Assembly: GCA_030154385.1 (NCBI GenBank)
Contig: JASKJZ010000006.1
Location: 1 to 21,528, forward strand
Length of the DNA stretch: 21,528 nt
From: Clostridiales bacterium
GTDB taxonomy: Bacteria > Bacillota_A > Clostridia > Lachnospirales > Lachnospiraceae
Direction: 5' to 3'
In this document: in pieces, positions 12,992 through 21,528 of the stretch
How positions within the stretch are numbered: position 1 is the first letter of the stretch
Layout: the number at the start of each line of letters is the position of its first letter
Program-made: the position numbers and the translations under genes
Notes under the pieces: model-generated
The model's input: the letters and a program-made list of their open reading frames with translations, nothing else
What the model was told of the DNA's origin: nothing
Databases searched by the model: none

Positions 12992-13658
12992 TTGCTTCTC
13001 CTTTCGTTACCACATATTGCAAAAGCTCCCCCGGATACGCTATAATCGCATGTGGTCGACAAGCCTTTAATTCTTCAAGCTCTCGAAATCCCCACAACAC
13101 ACCAACTGTAAACATTCCAGCCTTAAGTCCATTTTCCATATCAACATTGGTATCTCCCACATACATACATTCTGCCGGCTTTACCCCTAAAGCATTGGCA
13201 GCCTCCCTTGTAATAGAAGGATCTGGTTTCTTTTTCCCTCCCTCCTTATGACCAATCACATAATCAAAATATCCAGCTCCAAACAAACTCTCCACCACTT
13301 CGACCGTTGCCAGATGTGGTTTGTTGGATATAACTCCAATTTTAATTTTGTTGTTCTTTAATGCATTTAATACATCAAGGATTCCCGCAAAAGGTGCCAC
13401 ATGATACGTGGAACCCTGTAAAAAAAAATGCTTATAAACAGAGTAAGCCTTATCATATAACGTACACGCCTCATCCCCTGCTGCTATCAGTGCACGCTTT
13501 ACCAAGGTATCTGCTCCATCTCCCGCAAAATACTGATACGCTTTTACAGGCTGCGGGGGTAATCCAACCTCCAGTAAGGCTTTATTTCCTGCAACCGCAA
13601 TCGACTCAAGCGAATCCACCAGCGTTCCATCCAAATCAAATAACACGCATCTAAACAT
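12969..13658 (-). CDS. HAD-superfamily phosphatase, phosphoglycolate phosphatase-like
   Basis: A 229-residue HAD hydrolase with all four motifs: Asp8 nucleophile and Asp10 (FDLDGTLVDS), Ser111 (VISN), Lys144 (KKPDP), and Asp169 with Asp173 (VGDTNVD). The helical cap between motifs I and II is of the Gph/beta-phosphoglucomutase type. It hydrolyses a small phosphoester; 2-phosphoglycolate, which arises from repair of 3'-phosphoglycolate DNA ends, would fit the neighbouring DNA helicase, but this is an inference. The ATG overlaps the helicase stop by 8 bases, with GGAGG seven bases upstream inside the helicase gene. Its own 3' end overlaps the HD-domain gene by 23 bases. Confidence 0.9.
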   Translation of the reverse strand: MFRCVLFDLDGTLVDSLESIAVAGNKALLEVGLPPQPVKAYQYFAGDGADTLVKRALIAAGDEACTLYDKAYSVYKHFFLQGSTYHVAPFAGILDVLNALKNNKIKIGVISNKPHLATVEVVESLFGAGYFDYVIGHKEGGKKKPDPSITREAANALGVKPAECMYVGDTNVDMENGLKAGMFTVGVLWGFRELEELKACRPHAIIAYPGELLQYVVTKGEANVICEDK

Positions 13659-16056
13659 CCTTTTCCCTCCAAAATGCTTCTATCCTTTGTTGAACCGTCT
13701 GTTCCCGAACCAATTGGTTCGGAAACCACTCCCTTGGAAATAACTTTGTGTACTGTGGATTTGTGAAACGCTCATCTAACAACAAAATAACGCCCTGATC
13801 CTTTGCCGTACGAATAACTCTTCCAGCTGATTGTAACACTTTATTCATACCGTTGTAAAGATACGCGTATTCAAATCCAGCTCCTTTTTTTTCCTGATAA
13901 TATCGTCGAAATAGCTCCCTTTCGTTACAGACCATCGGAAGCCCTGTTCCTACAACAATCGCACCAATCAAGGAATCATGTTTCAAATCAATTCCTTCCC
14001 CAAATATGCCTCCCATCACACAAAAACCAATTTGCGTATGAGCCGCGGGCTCCAGAAAATGAGATAAAAATTCCTCCTTTTCTTCCTCCTTCATACCAGA
14101 CCGCTGCAAATAAAGAATCACTCCTGGTTCTTCCTTCATATAAGCATATACGTTTTCAATCATTTGGTAAGAAGAAAAGAACACAAAATAATTCCCTTTC
14201 TTCGCTTTTGTTGCCACCTCAATATAATGAGCAATCCGACGATACATCTGTTCGTTTCGGCTACTGTATTTGGTTTGTATATCGGGTGCAATCATAAGTA
14301 AACGGTTTGATACGTCAAAGGGAGATGGTACATAAATCGCATAATCGTCCTCCTCACCTCCTAATTGCTCTTTGTAATAATGAATCGGAAGAAGTGTTGC
14401 AGAAAAAAAGATGGCACTTTTTCCTTTGTCCAAATAAAAGCGAAGCTTTTTCGAAGGATCCATACAGTTAAGTGTAACACCAAAGCCCTTTTCATTCTCA
14501 TAATCGGTATAAATTACATAGTGATCATCCATCTCCTCATAGATGGAAAGAAAATGACGCATATCAAAATACAGGGTAAGCATATCTTCTAAGGACTGAC
14601 CTCCAACCCCCATCTGCAAAAACTCTTCAAAGTAGGACATTGCCTGCATCAAATGAAAGACAAACAGGTTAATGTCTGTAAGCTCCAGAAAATCCTCGCA
14701 ATCTCGTTTCATCCCTAATAAATCATGATTACAGGTCGAGAGTGCTTTCTCCAGTTTTTTATGATAGTGCTTTACCCTCTGGCGTGCTTCCAAAAAATCT
14801 TCCTTCGCGAGCCTCGCACTGTACATCCCTCTGGCACGTTCGACCAAATTATGCGCTTCGTCAATCAAGAAAACAAAATCCTGTTTCTTCTCCTGCGAAA
14901 AAAAACGACGAAGATGGGCATTGGGGTCAAATACATAATTATAATCACAAATCACTACATCTGCCCAATTGGTAGTATCCAGACACATTTCAAACGGACA
15001 TACCCGATGCTTACCCGCATATTCTAAAATTTGCTCGCGGCTAATCGACTCCCCGGAAGTCAGCAAATCAAACACTGCATCGTTTACACGGTCAAAATGT
15101 CCCTTTGCCCGCTCACAGTCTCTGGGATTGCAGTTGCATTTTTCATGAATGCAGATTTTCTCCTTCGCTGTGATTGTCACCGTTTTAAGTTCGACCCCTT
15201 GCTCTTTTAAGAGAGAAAATGTATCCTCTGCAACTGTTCTTGCAATCGTCTTTGCCGTAAGGTAAAAAATCTTTTCTACTTCTCCCTCTCCCATCGCCTT
15301 TACGGCAGGAAAGACAGTCGATATGGTCTTTCCAACTCCTGTTGGTGCTTCTACATAGAGCTTTTTCTTACGGAGAATCGTACGATACACACCTGTCACA
15401 AACTCCTTTTGTCCCTCTCGGTAAGGAAACGGAAACTCTGCTTTTTGAATCGATGTCTTTCTTCGTTTTTTCCACTGATACTGCCAGCTTGCCCATTTTT
15501 CATATTCTTTTATCAATGCAAAAAACCAAGTGGACAGTTCTTCGAAAGAATATTCACTCGTAAAATACCGAATCACCTCGGTCTCTATATTGCAGTATGT
15601 CAGCATAACCTCCATCTGTTCTAACTCATGTTCCTTTGCATAGATGTAGGCATAGCATTTTGCCTGTGCAAGATGTACCATAAAGGGTTCCTCCAGTCGT
15701 TCCACATCCAGATACATCCCCTTGATTTCATCAATACAACGTCCTCCAACAATCCCATCTGCTCGTCCTTCAATACAAAGAGGTACTTCCTCCCCCTCCA
15801 GTAAAAGCGGCACTTCAATTGAGAGCGGTACTTCGGCCAGATAGTCGCTTCCCTTTGATTTTTGAATTTTCTTGTGGATTCTGGTGCCCTCCTGACAAGC
15901 CGTCACATCACTTACTCCAAATCCAGTCGAATCAATATCGCCGGAACGCATGATAAATTCAACTAAGATTCGAACCGAAATTTTTATACGCTCCTTCGAT
16001 TCCTTTGTACTGTGCTTTCCCATCCTCCTAAGTTTCACCTCATCATTTCTTTCCAT
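13651..16056 (-). CDS. XPD/DinG-like helicase fused to an N-terminal PD-(D/E)XK nuclease domain
   Basis: An 801-residue protein. Residues about 50-190 form a RecB/Cas4-like nuclease fold with complete motifs: His61, Asp100 (GRADG), Glu110 and Lys112 (DEIKG), and the QAKCYAY motif. Residues from about 205 form a superfamily 2 helicase: Walker A near 236-244 (EAPTGVGKT), cysteines 302, 307, 309, 314, 353 and 358 as candidate Fe-S ligands, DEAH at 399-402, and motif VI QSAGRVIR near the C-terminus. Related proteins are 5'-3' DNA helicases of repair; substrate and partners here are unknown. The start is uncertain: the ATG at 16056 has no clear ribosome site and follows a terminator U-run, while an in-frame ATG at 16023 abuts AGGAGG. 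Confidence 0.88.
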   Translation of the reverse strand: MERNDEVKLRRMGKHSTKESKERIKISVRILVEFIMRSGDIDSTGFGVSDVTACQEGTRIHKKIQKSKGSDYLAEVPLSIEVPLLLEGEEVPLCIEGRADGIVGGRCIDEIKGMYLDVERLEEPFMVHLAQAKCYAYIYAKEHELEQMEVMLTYCNIETEVIRYFTSEYSFEELSTWFFALIKEYEKWASWQYQWKKRRKTSIQKAEFPFPYREGQKEFVTGVYRTILRKKKLYVEAPTGVGKTISTVFPAVKAMGEGEVEKIFYLTAKTIARTVAEDTFSLLKEQGVELKTVTITAKEKICIHEKCNCNPRDCERAKGHFDRVNDAVFDLLTSGESISREQILEYAGKHRVCPFEMCLDTTNWADVVICDYNYVFDPNAHLRRFFSQEKKQDFVFLIDEAHNLVERARGMYSARLAKEDFLEARQRVKHYHKKLEKALSTCNHDLLGMKRDCEDFLELTDINLFVFHLMQAMSYFEEFLQMGVGGQSLEDMLTLYFDMRHFLSIYEEMDDHYVIYTDYENEKGFGVTLNCMDPSKKLRFYLDKGKSAIFFSATLLPIHYYKEQLGGEEDDYAIYVPSPFDVSNRLLMIAPDIQTKYSSRNEQMYRRIAHYIEVATKAKKGNYFVFFSSYQMIENVYAYMKEEPGVILYLQRSGMKEEEKEEFLSHFLEPAAHTQIGFCVMGGIFGEGIDLKHDSLIGAIVVGTGLPMVCNERELFRRYYQEKKGAGFEYAYLYNGMNKVLQSAGRVIRTAKDQGVILLLDERFTNPQYTKLFPREWFPNQLVREQTVQQRIEAFWREKDV

Positions 16057-16069
16057 AAAAGTAAAAAAA

Positions 16070-16097
16070 GGAGAACTGAATCGATCAACAGCTCTCC
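16070..16097 (-). terminator. Terminator after the DUF2225 gene / leader hairpin of the helicase gene
   Basis: GGAGAGCTG (16089-16097) pairs with CAGTTCTCC (16070-16078), 9 bp with one G-U, with a 10-base loop, followed on the minus strand by seven T (16063-16069). It would end glnS-DUF2225 transcripts. The helicase ATG at 16056 comes only six bases after the T-run. Confidence 0.8.
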
Positions 16098-16112
16098 TCT
16101 CCTGCTTTCCTT

Positions 16113-16141
16113 ATAATACCTAATCTTATTGCTATTGTCTA
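16113..16141 (-). promoter_or_regulatory. Candidate promoter of the helicase-HAD-HD operon
   Basis: TAGACA (16136-16141) and TATTAT (16113-16118) are spaced by 17 bases on the minus strand, just after the DUF2225 stop. A start near 16106 would put the 16070-16097 hairpin into the 5' leader. The boxes are imperfect. Confidence 0.4.
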
Positions 16142-16993
16142 TTATGCTTGGTCTTCTTCCATTTCTCGTATTAAATCCTTTAATTCCCTTGCTTTAGCCT
16201 TGATTCGATCATTCGCCTGACGGGAGGTGATAATACGGGAAATCAAACGCTTTGCATCCTCTGGATTTCCACTTCTGCGCGCCAAATCAGCAACCAGATA
16301 CGTTGCCGTATGTTCATCCATTCCACACATTGGAAATTGCTCTTTGGAAAATGAAGTCGAAAAACCTTCATATGCATTCTTTATTAGCTCATCCTCTTCC
16401 TTTTTTAACTGCGCGAGAACAACCTCAAGGTCTTTTGTATTTTGTGGAAGATTTTCCGCCTTTCCCCGATATAACCACGCAAGTTTTAGACAGGTATAGG
16501 CTCTTTCGCTAGTCTTTCCACGCTTTACAATCGTATTAATGAGTGCAAGCTTATGCCTTGCTATCGCATCATCATAGCTATAGATTTCTCCACTATCACT
16601 GATTCCATTGAACTGGGTGGATATTTGCTCTCGTATCAGACGACTTTGGCCAGAGGTCATATACGTAAAAAATCGATTTAGGGCAGCATAACCGCATTTG
16701 GGGCAAACGATTGCATCATATTTTAGGGCATCCACCAACTGATACCTTGGACGAAGATCCGTATCTGCTGACATTAGCTTAACTTTTCCTGTGCGAACCG
16801 TTTTTGCTTTAAATTCATTGTCACAAACAGGACATGTATAGGTCTTGTCAAATAAAATGTCAACCTCCCGAACCTTCGGTTTTTCTTTTTTTTCGGTTTC
16901 TTCCTTCTTTTTATCCTCTGCTGCCTTTTCATAGATGTCTACATTTTTAAGTTTACTTAATCCAAAGGATTCAAGCCCTGAAAAAATACCCAT
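16142..16993 (-). CDS. DUF2225 zinc-binding protein
   Basis: A 283-residue member of the DUF2225 family. Residues 22-42 are Lys/Glu-rich. Two CxxC pairs, Cys54/Cys57 (CPVC) and Cys97/Cys100 (CPKCGY), look like a four-cysteine zinc site. The rest (about 105-283) is helical with TPR-like segments. The family is conserved in clostridia, but its function is not known to me. The gene starts 15 bases after glnS with GGGAG upstream and shares its transcript; the link with a tRNA synthetase may be only positional. Confidence 0.85.
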   Translation of the reverse strand: MGIFSGLESFGLSKLKNVDIYEKAAEDKKKEETEKKEKPKVREVDILFDKTYTCPVCDNEFKAKTVRTGKVKLMSADTDLRPRYQLVDALKYDAIVCPKCGYAALNRFFTYMTSGQSRLIREQISTQFNGISDSGEIYSYDDAIARHKLALINTIVKRGKTSERAYTCLKLAWLYRGKAENLPQNTKDLEVVLAQLKKEEDELIKNAYEGFSTSFSKEQFPMCGMDEHTATYLVADLARRSGNPEDAKRLISRIITSRQANDRIKAKARELKDLIREMEEDQA

Positions 16994-17008
16994 CGATTTT
17001 TCTCCCTT

Positions 17009-18691
17009 CTAAACTGGTTTATAAGAACTCTTTTGTGAAACGATTCGATTAAAAACAAGATGTTCCTTGGTAGAATCCTTGCAGTCTACACAAAAGTATC
17101 CATGTCTTAAGAACTGAAAGCTATCGTATGCCGTTGCATCCTTTAGGGATGGTTCTACATAACAGGACTTACATATCGTCAAGGAATTTGGATTAACATT
17201 GATGGTTCCATCTTCATTGTAAACTCCTTTTTCTTCATCTACAATATTTTCGTAGAGTCGCACCTCTGCCTCCACAGCCGTAGTGGCCTCTACCCAGTGG
17301 ATGGTTCCCTTCACTTTTCGTCCAGTAAATCCATTTCCACTTTTTGTCTCGGGATCATACGTGGCATGTACCTCGACTACCTTTCCCGTATCATCCATAA
17401 TATAGTCGGTACAGGTCACGAAATAAGCATGCATAAGGCGTACTTCATTTCCTGGAAATAAACGAAAATATTTTTTAGGAGGTTCCACCATAAAATCATC
17501 GCGGTCAATATATAGTTCTCTGCCAAACGGAATTTTTCTGGTTCCTAGCTCCTCGTTTTCTTGGTTATTTGGCATATCCAGATATTCTACCTGTCCCTCT
17601 GGGTAGTTGGTAATGACAAGCTTGATTGGATCAAGAACTGCCAGCATTCTTGGTTTTTTAAGCTTAAGATCTTCCCGAATACAGTATTCAAGCATTGCGT
17701 AATCGACCGAACTGTTTGCCTTTGATAACCCCACTAGATCCATGAACATCTTAATGGATTCTGGCGTAAATCCTCTTCTTCGAAGAGCCGCAATCGAAAC
17801 GAGTCTTGGATCATCCCATCCATCCACTACATTTTCTTCGACTAATTTTTTGATATAACGCTTGCCCGTCACCACATTGGTAAGATAGAGTTTTGCAAAT
17901 TCGATCTGCTTTGGTGGATACTCATATTCGAGTTCTCTCACCACCCAGTCATACAGGGGACGATGATCCTCAAACTCAAGGGTACAAATGGAATGGCTAA
18001 CATGTTCAATTGCATCCTCAATGGGATGCGCAAAATCATACATAGGATAGACACACCAAGCATCCTTTGTATTGTGATGGCTCATATGGCTAACCCGGTA
18101 TATAACAGGATCTCTCATATTAATATTGGGGGATGCCATATCAATCTTTGCGCGAAGTACCTTGGATCCATCTGGGAACTCGCCTGCCCTCATACGCATA
18201 AATAAATCGAGATTTTCTTCTACACTGCGTTCTCTATACGGGCTGTTTTTTCCTGGCTCTTTTAGTGTTCCCCGAAACTCCCGTATCTGCTCAGCAGAAA
18301 GATCACATACAAATGCTTTCCCTTTTTGAATCAATTTAACGGCCGCTTCATACATTTGTTCAAAATAATCCGAAGCAAAGAACACACGCCCCTCAAAATC
18401 GGCTCCAAGCCATTCTACATCTTTCCGGATGGAATCTACAAATTCCGTTTTTTCCTTTGTTGGATTGGTATCATCAAATCGTAAATTAAATTCTCCACCA
18501 TACTTTTTTGCAAGCCCATTATTTAATAAAATTGATTTAGCATGTCCAATATGAAGATATCCGTTTGGCTCTGGCGGAAATCTGGTTATTATTTTTTGGC
18601 AATTTCCCTCTGCAATATCCTTCTCAATAATCTGTTCAATAAAATTTTTAGAAACAACCTCTTTTTCCACGTTGGAAGCTTGATTTTCCAT
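17009..18691 (-). CDS. glnS: Glutaminyl-tRNA synthetase
   Basis: A 560-residue class Ic synthetase charging tRNA-Gln with glutamine, close to E. coli GlnRS in length (about 554). The ATP-binding [12 protein letters not shown] motif is at residues 39-50, followed by [14 protein letters not shown] and [12 protein letters not shown] precede the anticodon-binding beta barrels. The motif equivalent to KMSKS reads VTGKR (about 273-277) where E. coli has a SKR core. The C-terminus has two CxxC pairs (507/510 and 534/537) that could bind zinc. The frame is open to 18757, but the ATG at 18691 has AAGGAGGAG eight bases upstream and gives the expected N-terminus. The first 35 or so residues are divergent, the rest typical. 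Confidence 0.95.
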   Translation of the reverse strand: MENQASNVEKEVVSKNFIEQIIEKDIAEGNCQKIITRFPPEPNGYLHIGHAKSILLNNGLAKKYGGEFNLRFDDTNPTKEKTEFVDSIRKDVEWLGADFEGRVFFASDYFEQMYEAAVKLIQKGKAFVCDLSAEQIREFRGTLKEPGKNSPYRERSVEENLDLFMRMRAGEFPDGSKVLRAKIDMASPNINMRDPVIYRVSHMSHHNTKDAWCVYPMYDFAHPIEDAIEHVSHSICTLEFEDHRPLYDWVVRELEYEYPPKQIEFAKLYLTNVVTGKRYIKKLVEENVVDGWDDPRLVSIAALRRRGFTPESIKMFMDLVGLSKANSSVDYAMLEYCIREDLKLKKPRMLAVLDPIKLVITNYPEGQVEYLDMPNNQENEELGTRKIPFGRELYIDRDDFMVEPPKKYFRLFPGNEVRLMHAYFVTCTDYIMDDTGKVVEVHATYDPETKSGNGFTGRKVKGTIHWVEATTAVEAEVRLYENIVDEEKGVYNEDGTINVNPNSLTICKSCYVEPSLKDATAYDSFQFLRHGYFCVDCKDSTKEHLVFNRIVSQKSSYKPV

Positions 18692-18699
18692 GGTTGTTA

Positions 18700-18708
18700 C
18701 TCCTCCTT
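18700..18708 (-). promoter_or_regulatory. Ribosome binding site that fixes the glnS start
   Basis: AAGGAGGAG on the minus strand lies eight bases before the ATG at 18691. It argues against the 22-residue longer reading from 18757, whose extension runs through AT-rich promoter-like DNA. Confidence 0.85.
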
Positions 18709-18730
18709 CGGTCATAAATTGCGTTTTTAT

Positions 18731-18757
18731 ATTATATATTATCATAATTTTAAACAA
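18731..18757 (-). promoter_or_regulatory. Candidate glnS promoter
   Basis: A perfect TATAAT (18731-18736) lies 40 bases upstream of the glnS start on the minus strand, with TTGTTT 15 bases further upstream. The short spacer and the AT-rich surroundings make the exact boxes uncertain. The leader is too short for a T-box. Confidence 0.4.
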
Positions 18758-18780
18758 GAAAAAACCCCTAATTTAAGATA

Positions 18781-18809
18781 AAAAGAAAAGAGACTCTCAG
18801 GTCTCTTTT
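18781..18809 (-). terminator. Terminator of the SleB-like hydrolase gene
   Basis: AAAAGAGAC (18801-18809) pairs with GTCTCTTTT (18786-18794) around a 6-base loop, followed by C and TTTTT on the minus strand. It lies nine bases past the stop and insulates the gene from glnS. Confidence 0.85.
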
Positions 18810-18817
18810 CAAATGCT

Positions 18818-19567
18818 TTATTTAAACTGATGATTTGCAATCGTAAGCTTGGCATTGCTGACACGACCGCTAAAATACAAATAACTCTTCATATTGATGG
18901 TTTTATCTTTATAATTGACTTTCTTCACACCAGACAAAGCAGCTTTTGCCGCTTTTATGCAAGCCTTTTCATTGTCTGAGGTAAAATTTCCGTTATCGTA
19001 TTCCTGTAGTGCTTTTTTTAGCGTTCCATTTCTTGCGGGTCCAAACTGATACTTCTGGTAAATCACACTTTTTATGGAATCTGGAAAAAGCTTAGACTCC
19101 TTGCGATTTACAACAACGATTCCAACTGCTAATTTTCCTACATATGGTTCCCCATTTGCCTCACAATATATCAAGGCGGATAATAAACGAAGCTCTGCTT
19201 TTGTATAAGAAACCTCATTCTTTTCGCTGTCAACAGACTTTTTTGTAACGGTCTTTTTTGTCGTCTTTTTTGTATCTGCTTCGTCGGATGTCTCATCCTT
19301 TGCTTCATCCACTTCTACATCCTGTGTTACGTCCGATTCGATATCAGCATCTGTTATATCCTCTGCTACATCCTCGGTTTCAAGCTCTTGTACATCTTGT
19401 GTAAGATCGGTATCTGACTCGATTGTTAATTCTGCATTTTCCTCTGTAGCAGTCGTGGTTACAACGGCTTCCTGCTCTGTTACTTCAGCTGCATATGTGT
19501 GAATACCAGATAATCCGCTAATCGTAACGGCTGCAAGTAAGCACATCATGAACTTTCTGAGTTTCAT
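18818..19567 (-). CDS. Secreted SleB/CwlJ-type cell-wall hydrolase
   Basis: A 249-residue exported protein. It has an N-terminal signal peptide (MKLRKFMMCLLAAVTISG..., cut near TYAAE), a long Thr/Glu/Asp-rich disordered segment (about 30-90), a short Lys/Thr-rich stretch, then a C-terminal Hydrolase_2 domain of about 125 residues. The domain starts LRLLSALIYCEANGE, with the catalytic-type Glu in YCEANGE, and ends with YFSGR and IANHQF. SleB and CwlJ act on spore cortex peptidoglycan, but many clostridial members act on vegetative wall; no cortex-binding domain is present, so the role is open. The ORF reads back to a TTG at 19573, but the ATG at 19567 is seven bases after AAGGAGA and is preferred. 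Confidence 0.9.
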   Translation of the reverse strand: MKLRKFMMCLLAAVTISGLSGIHTYAAEVTEQEAVVTTTATEENAELTIESDTDLTQDVQELETEDVAEDITDADIESDVTQDVEVDEAKDETSDEADTKKTTKKTVTKKSVDSEKNEVSYTKAELRLLSALIYCEANGEPYVGKLAVGIVVVNRKESKLFPDSIKSVIYQKYQFGPARNGTLKKALQEYDNGNFTSDNEKACIKAAKAALSGVKKVNYKDKTINMKSYLYFSGRVSNAKLTIANHQFK

Positions 19568-19617
19568 AGACAATCTCCTTAAATAAACTGTTAAACTTAA
19601 TTAACATTTATGTAACA

Positions 19618-19645
19618 ATTATAACACATAATTAAAAAAAATCAA
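19618..19645 (-). promoter_or_regulatory. Promoter of the SleB-like hydrolase gene
   Basis: TTGATT (19640-19645) and a perfect TATAAT (19618-19623) are separated by 16 bases on the minus strand, about 50 bases upstream of the start codon. A strong terminator lies just upstream, so the gene must have its own promoter. Confidence 0.65.
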
Positions 19646-19696
19646 GAACTTTTGTAACAGCTTCTTCTTTTAAGTTCATAATTTCCCATCGTGACT

Positions 19697-19740
19697 TAAA
19701 AAGAGTGAGCTGCGCACCATACACAGCTCACTCTTTTTTA
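19697..19740 (-). terminator. Terminator of the chemoreceptor gene
   Basis: A stem of at least 12 bp (AAGAGTGAGCTG / CAGCTCACTCTT, 19701-19712 with 19724-19735) has T-runs on both strands. It would work for the minus-strand gene ending at 19754 and could also stop plus-strand transcription. Confidence 0.9.
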
Positions 19741-19753
19741 ACGTTTATTCGTT

Positions 19754-21528
19754 TTACTGTAGCTTAAATACACGAACCGAATCTTCCAGGTTCTTCGCAT
19801 TCTGTCCAAGCTCCTTCGCCGTCTGATTCAATATCTCAACTGCTTTTAATTGCTCATCCGCCGTCACTCCAAGCTCTGTCGCTGCTGCTGCTGTTTCCTC
19901 TGAGGTAGCCGAAATACTCTGGATTGCCTCTAGCGTTCCATCCTTGGTCTTTTCAATCTGTCCCATTCCATCCGAAATAACCAACAGATTCTTTGATAAT
20001 CCTTCCACACTTTGCTGAATATCCTCAAATACCTTAACTGTATCTTCCAGAGCGTTTTCTTGTGAATGGACGCTTTCCTCTGCTTTCTTGGCATTCGTCG
20101 CAGTCTCCATCGTCTTAGACTGTATTTGTGAGATAATTGTTCCGATTTCTCCTGCTGCCTCTTGGGACTGTTCCGCAAGCTTGCGGATTTCATCTGCTAC
20201 AACAGCAAAGCCTTTTCCAGCTGCACCTGCTCTAGCTGCTTCAATGGAAGCATTAAGAGACAATAGGTTCGTCTGTTCTGCAATATCATTAATCGTATGA
20301 ACAATGCTGCTGATTGAATTCGACTTTCCTTGCAGCTCTTCGATATCATGAATCATGACCCCAGTAATTTTTGTAGTTTCTTTTGCAGCATCTCCAAGGG
20401 TTCCGATGATGGTGATTCCTTCCTTGACCGTATCTCTAGTATTTTCAGCCGCCCGATCAATTTCCTCGGCATTCATGGATACATTCTCAATCTGCTCTGC
20501 TAATGCGCTCATTTGAATCAGGCACTGTTCTGCATCCTCTGCCTGTTGATTGACTCCCTGCTCGATATCATTAACTGCCTGTGTAATGCTTCTCGTTGCC
20601 ACTAACAGCATATCTGAGTTACCGGATACCTGTGCTGCCGAATCCGACACATTGGTACTGACTCCCAAAATCTGGTAAATCAGCTGTTTCATACTATTTA
20701 TCGTGTTATTGATGCTATTTCCAAGTATATGAAACTCATCCTTACGCTTAATCTTTGCGGTAATGGATAAATCTCCCGCTGCTGTCCTCTCCAGTACCTT
20801 GTTGATTTTGTGAATCGTTCCACCGATTCCACTTGCCATAATGATACCGCATAAAATAGCAATCAGCGTTCCAACAAGTACCATAACGATTGTCAATGTC
20901 TTAACGGACTGAGCCTGTTTCACAATAAATTGTTTCGGAACAAGTGAATATACATAGGAATTTCCTTTCGTAAGTGGTGCATAAAGGAACAGATACTGAC
21001 TGCCGTTGTATGTAACATAATGGCATCCACTCTCCGTAGCTCCATCTGCGACAAATCCTTCTCCCGCAAAGGAAAAGCCCTCCGGAACTGCCTCATCATC
21101 CGAAAAAATTTCTCTTCCATCCGCTGTCACAAGAGCCGATAAGCTTCCTGGCGGAAGATTGGAATCCGCAATCGCTTGTTTCACAAAGTCAGGCGATATA
21201 TCAATAATAACATATCCAATTTCATTTTTACCGATCGCATTTAGCTTTCCAAAACAAGCCATACTATAACTATCCGTAGATAGACCAGAAATGTCATCCA
21301 ATGTCTTATGATAGCCAAGCCAGTTGAATGAAGTTTCTGCACTTTGCAGCGTCTTATACTCCTCGCTTTTTGCAAAATTTTCAAACGCCTTTGCATCCAG
21401 CTTGCCTTTTGCATACATTGGAGTCGAATAATTGGAAATAATATAAATATTTTGCATATAATCTTCTGTGATTACATTGGTAATAATCCCGGTTTCAATA
21501 TCTTTTCTCTTGGTTATCTGCGTAATGA
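19754..21528 (-). CDS. Methyl-accepting chemotaxis protein, N-terminus outside window
   Basis: The frame continues past the first ATG (21457) to the window edge without a start, so about 591 C-terminal residues are seen and the first membrane helix is missing. In order: an extracellular Cache-like sensor region (about 21528-20930), one membrane helix ([20 protein letters not shown], about 20910-20850), a HAMP domain, and a long cytoplasmic coiled coil. Its conserved hairpin tip reads [20 protein letters not shown], with [18 protein letters not shown] following. It transmits ligand occupancy to CheA/CheW. The C-terminus (RVFKLQ) has no CheR/CheB tethering pentapeptide. The ligand cannot be told from the sequence. 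A terminator follows closely. Confidence 0.93.
   Translation of the reverse strand, partial: ITQITKRKDIETGIITNVITEDYMQNIYIISNYSTPMYAKGKLDAKAFENFAKSEEYKTLQSAETSFNWLGYHKTLDDISGLSTDSYSMACFGKLNAIGKNEIGYVIIDISPDFVKQAIADSNLPPGSLSALVTADGREIFSDDEAVPEGFSFAGEGFVADGATESGCHYVTYNGSQYLFLYAPLTKGNSYVYSLVPKQFIVKQAQSVKTLTIVMVLVGTLIAILCGIIMASGIGGTIHKINKVLERTAAGDLSITAKIKRKDEFHILGNSINNTINSMKQLIYQILGVSTNVSDSAAQVSGNSDMLLVATRSITQAVNDIEQGVNQQAEDAEQCLIQMSALAEQIENVSMNAEEIDRAAENTRDTVKEGITIIGTLGDAAKETTKITGVMIHDIEELQGKSNSISSIVHTINDIAEQTNLLSLNASIEAARAGAAGKGFAVVADEIRKLAEQSQEAAGEIGTIISQIQSKTMETATNAKKAEESVHSQENALEDTVKVFEDIQQSVEGLSKNLLVISDGMGQIEKTKDGTLEAIQSISATSEETAAAATELGVTADEQLKAVEILNQTAKELGQNAKNLEDSVRVFKLQ

Noticed and set aside
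18692..18757. N-terminal extension of GlnRS to 18757
   Set aside because: There is no ribosome site, it overlaps a promoter-like TATAAT, and the added residues are not typical of GlnRS.
18692..18780. A T-box leader before glnS
   Set aside because: Only about 90 bases separate glnS from the preceding terminator; no specifier loop or T-box sequence is visible.

Overview
The window is one block of minus-strand genes from an anaerobic, low-to-moderate-GC Firmicute. It is most likely a Lachnospiraceae or other clostridial species, judging from strong AGGAGG ribosome sites, TTGACA/TATAAT promoters, purine riboswitches, a SleB-type hydrolase, a DUF2225 protein and a large secreted multi-domain glycosidase. 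The species assignment is an inference. Apart from the two end genes, which run out of the window, every gene looks intact, and I see no mobile elements, tRNA, rRNA or CRISPR array.

In transcription order (right to left): 21528-19754 is a 5'-truncated chemoreceptor ending at a strong hairpin terminator. 19567-18818 is a secreted SleB-like cell-wall hydrolase with its own promoter and terminator. 18691-16142 is glnS followed by a DUF2225 zinc protein, ended by a terminator. 16056-11984 is a translationally coupled trio: a PD-(D/E)XK/XPD-like helicase, a HAD phosphatase and a degenerate HD-domain protein. Their ORFs overlap by 8 and 23 bases.

11987-6497 is the most interesting part, a purine-catabolic region. 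A consensus promoter and a purine-type riboswitch precede guanine deaminase (guaD). A second, perfectly consensus promoter (TTGACA-17-TATAAT) and a second riboswitch precede xdhA-xdhB-xdhC, a three-subunit xanthine dehydrogenase. Together the enzymes convert guanine to xanthine to urate. Both aptamers keep the canonical pocket pyrimidines U22, U47, U51 and C74. Both lack the conserved A73 in the strand joining P3 to P1: the guaD element has C there and the xdh element has an extra nucleotide (CGC instead of AC). In both, the terminator is built from the P3 5' strand and the P1 3' strand, so terminator and folded aptamer exclude each other. This predicts ligand-activated ON switches, which suits catabolic genes. 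I see no terminator after the coupled trio or after guaD, so the riboswitch terminators may also end transcripts arriving from upstream.

6304-1 is a very large secreted GH2 beta-galactosidase-type enzyme, truncated by the left window edge. A LamG/concanavalin-like domain is inserted inside the catalytic half. A second LamG domain, Ig-like domains and a Pro/Thr/Glu repeat linker follow.
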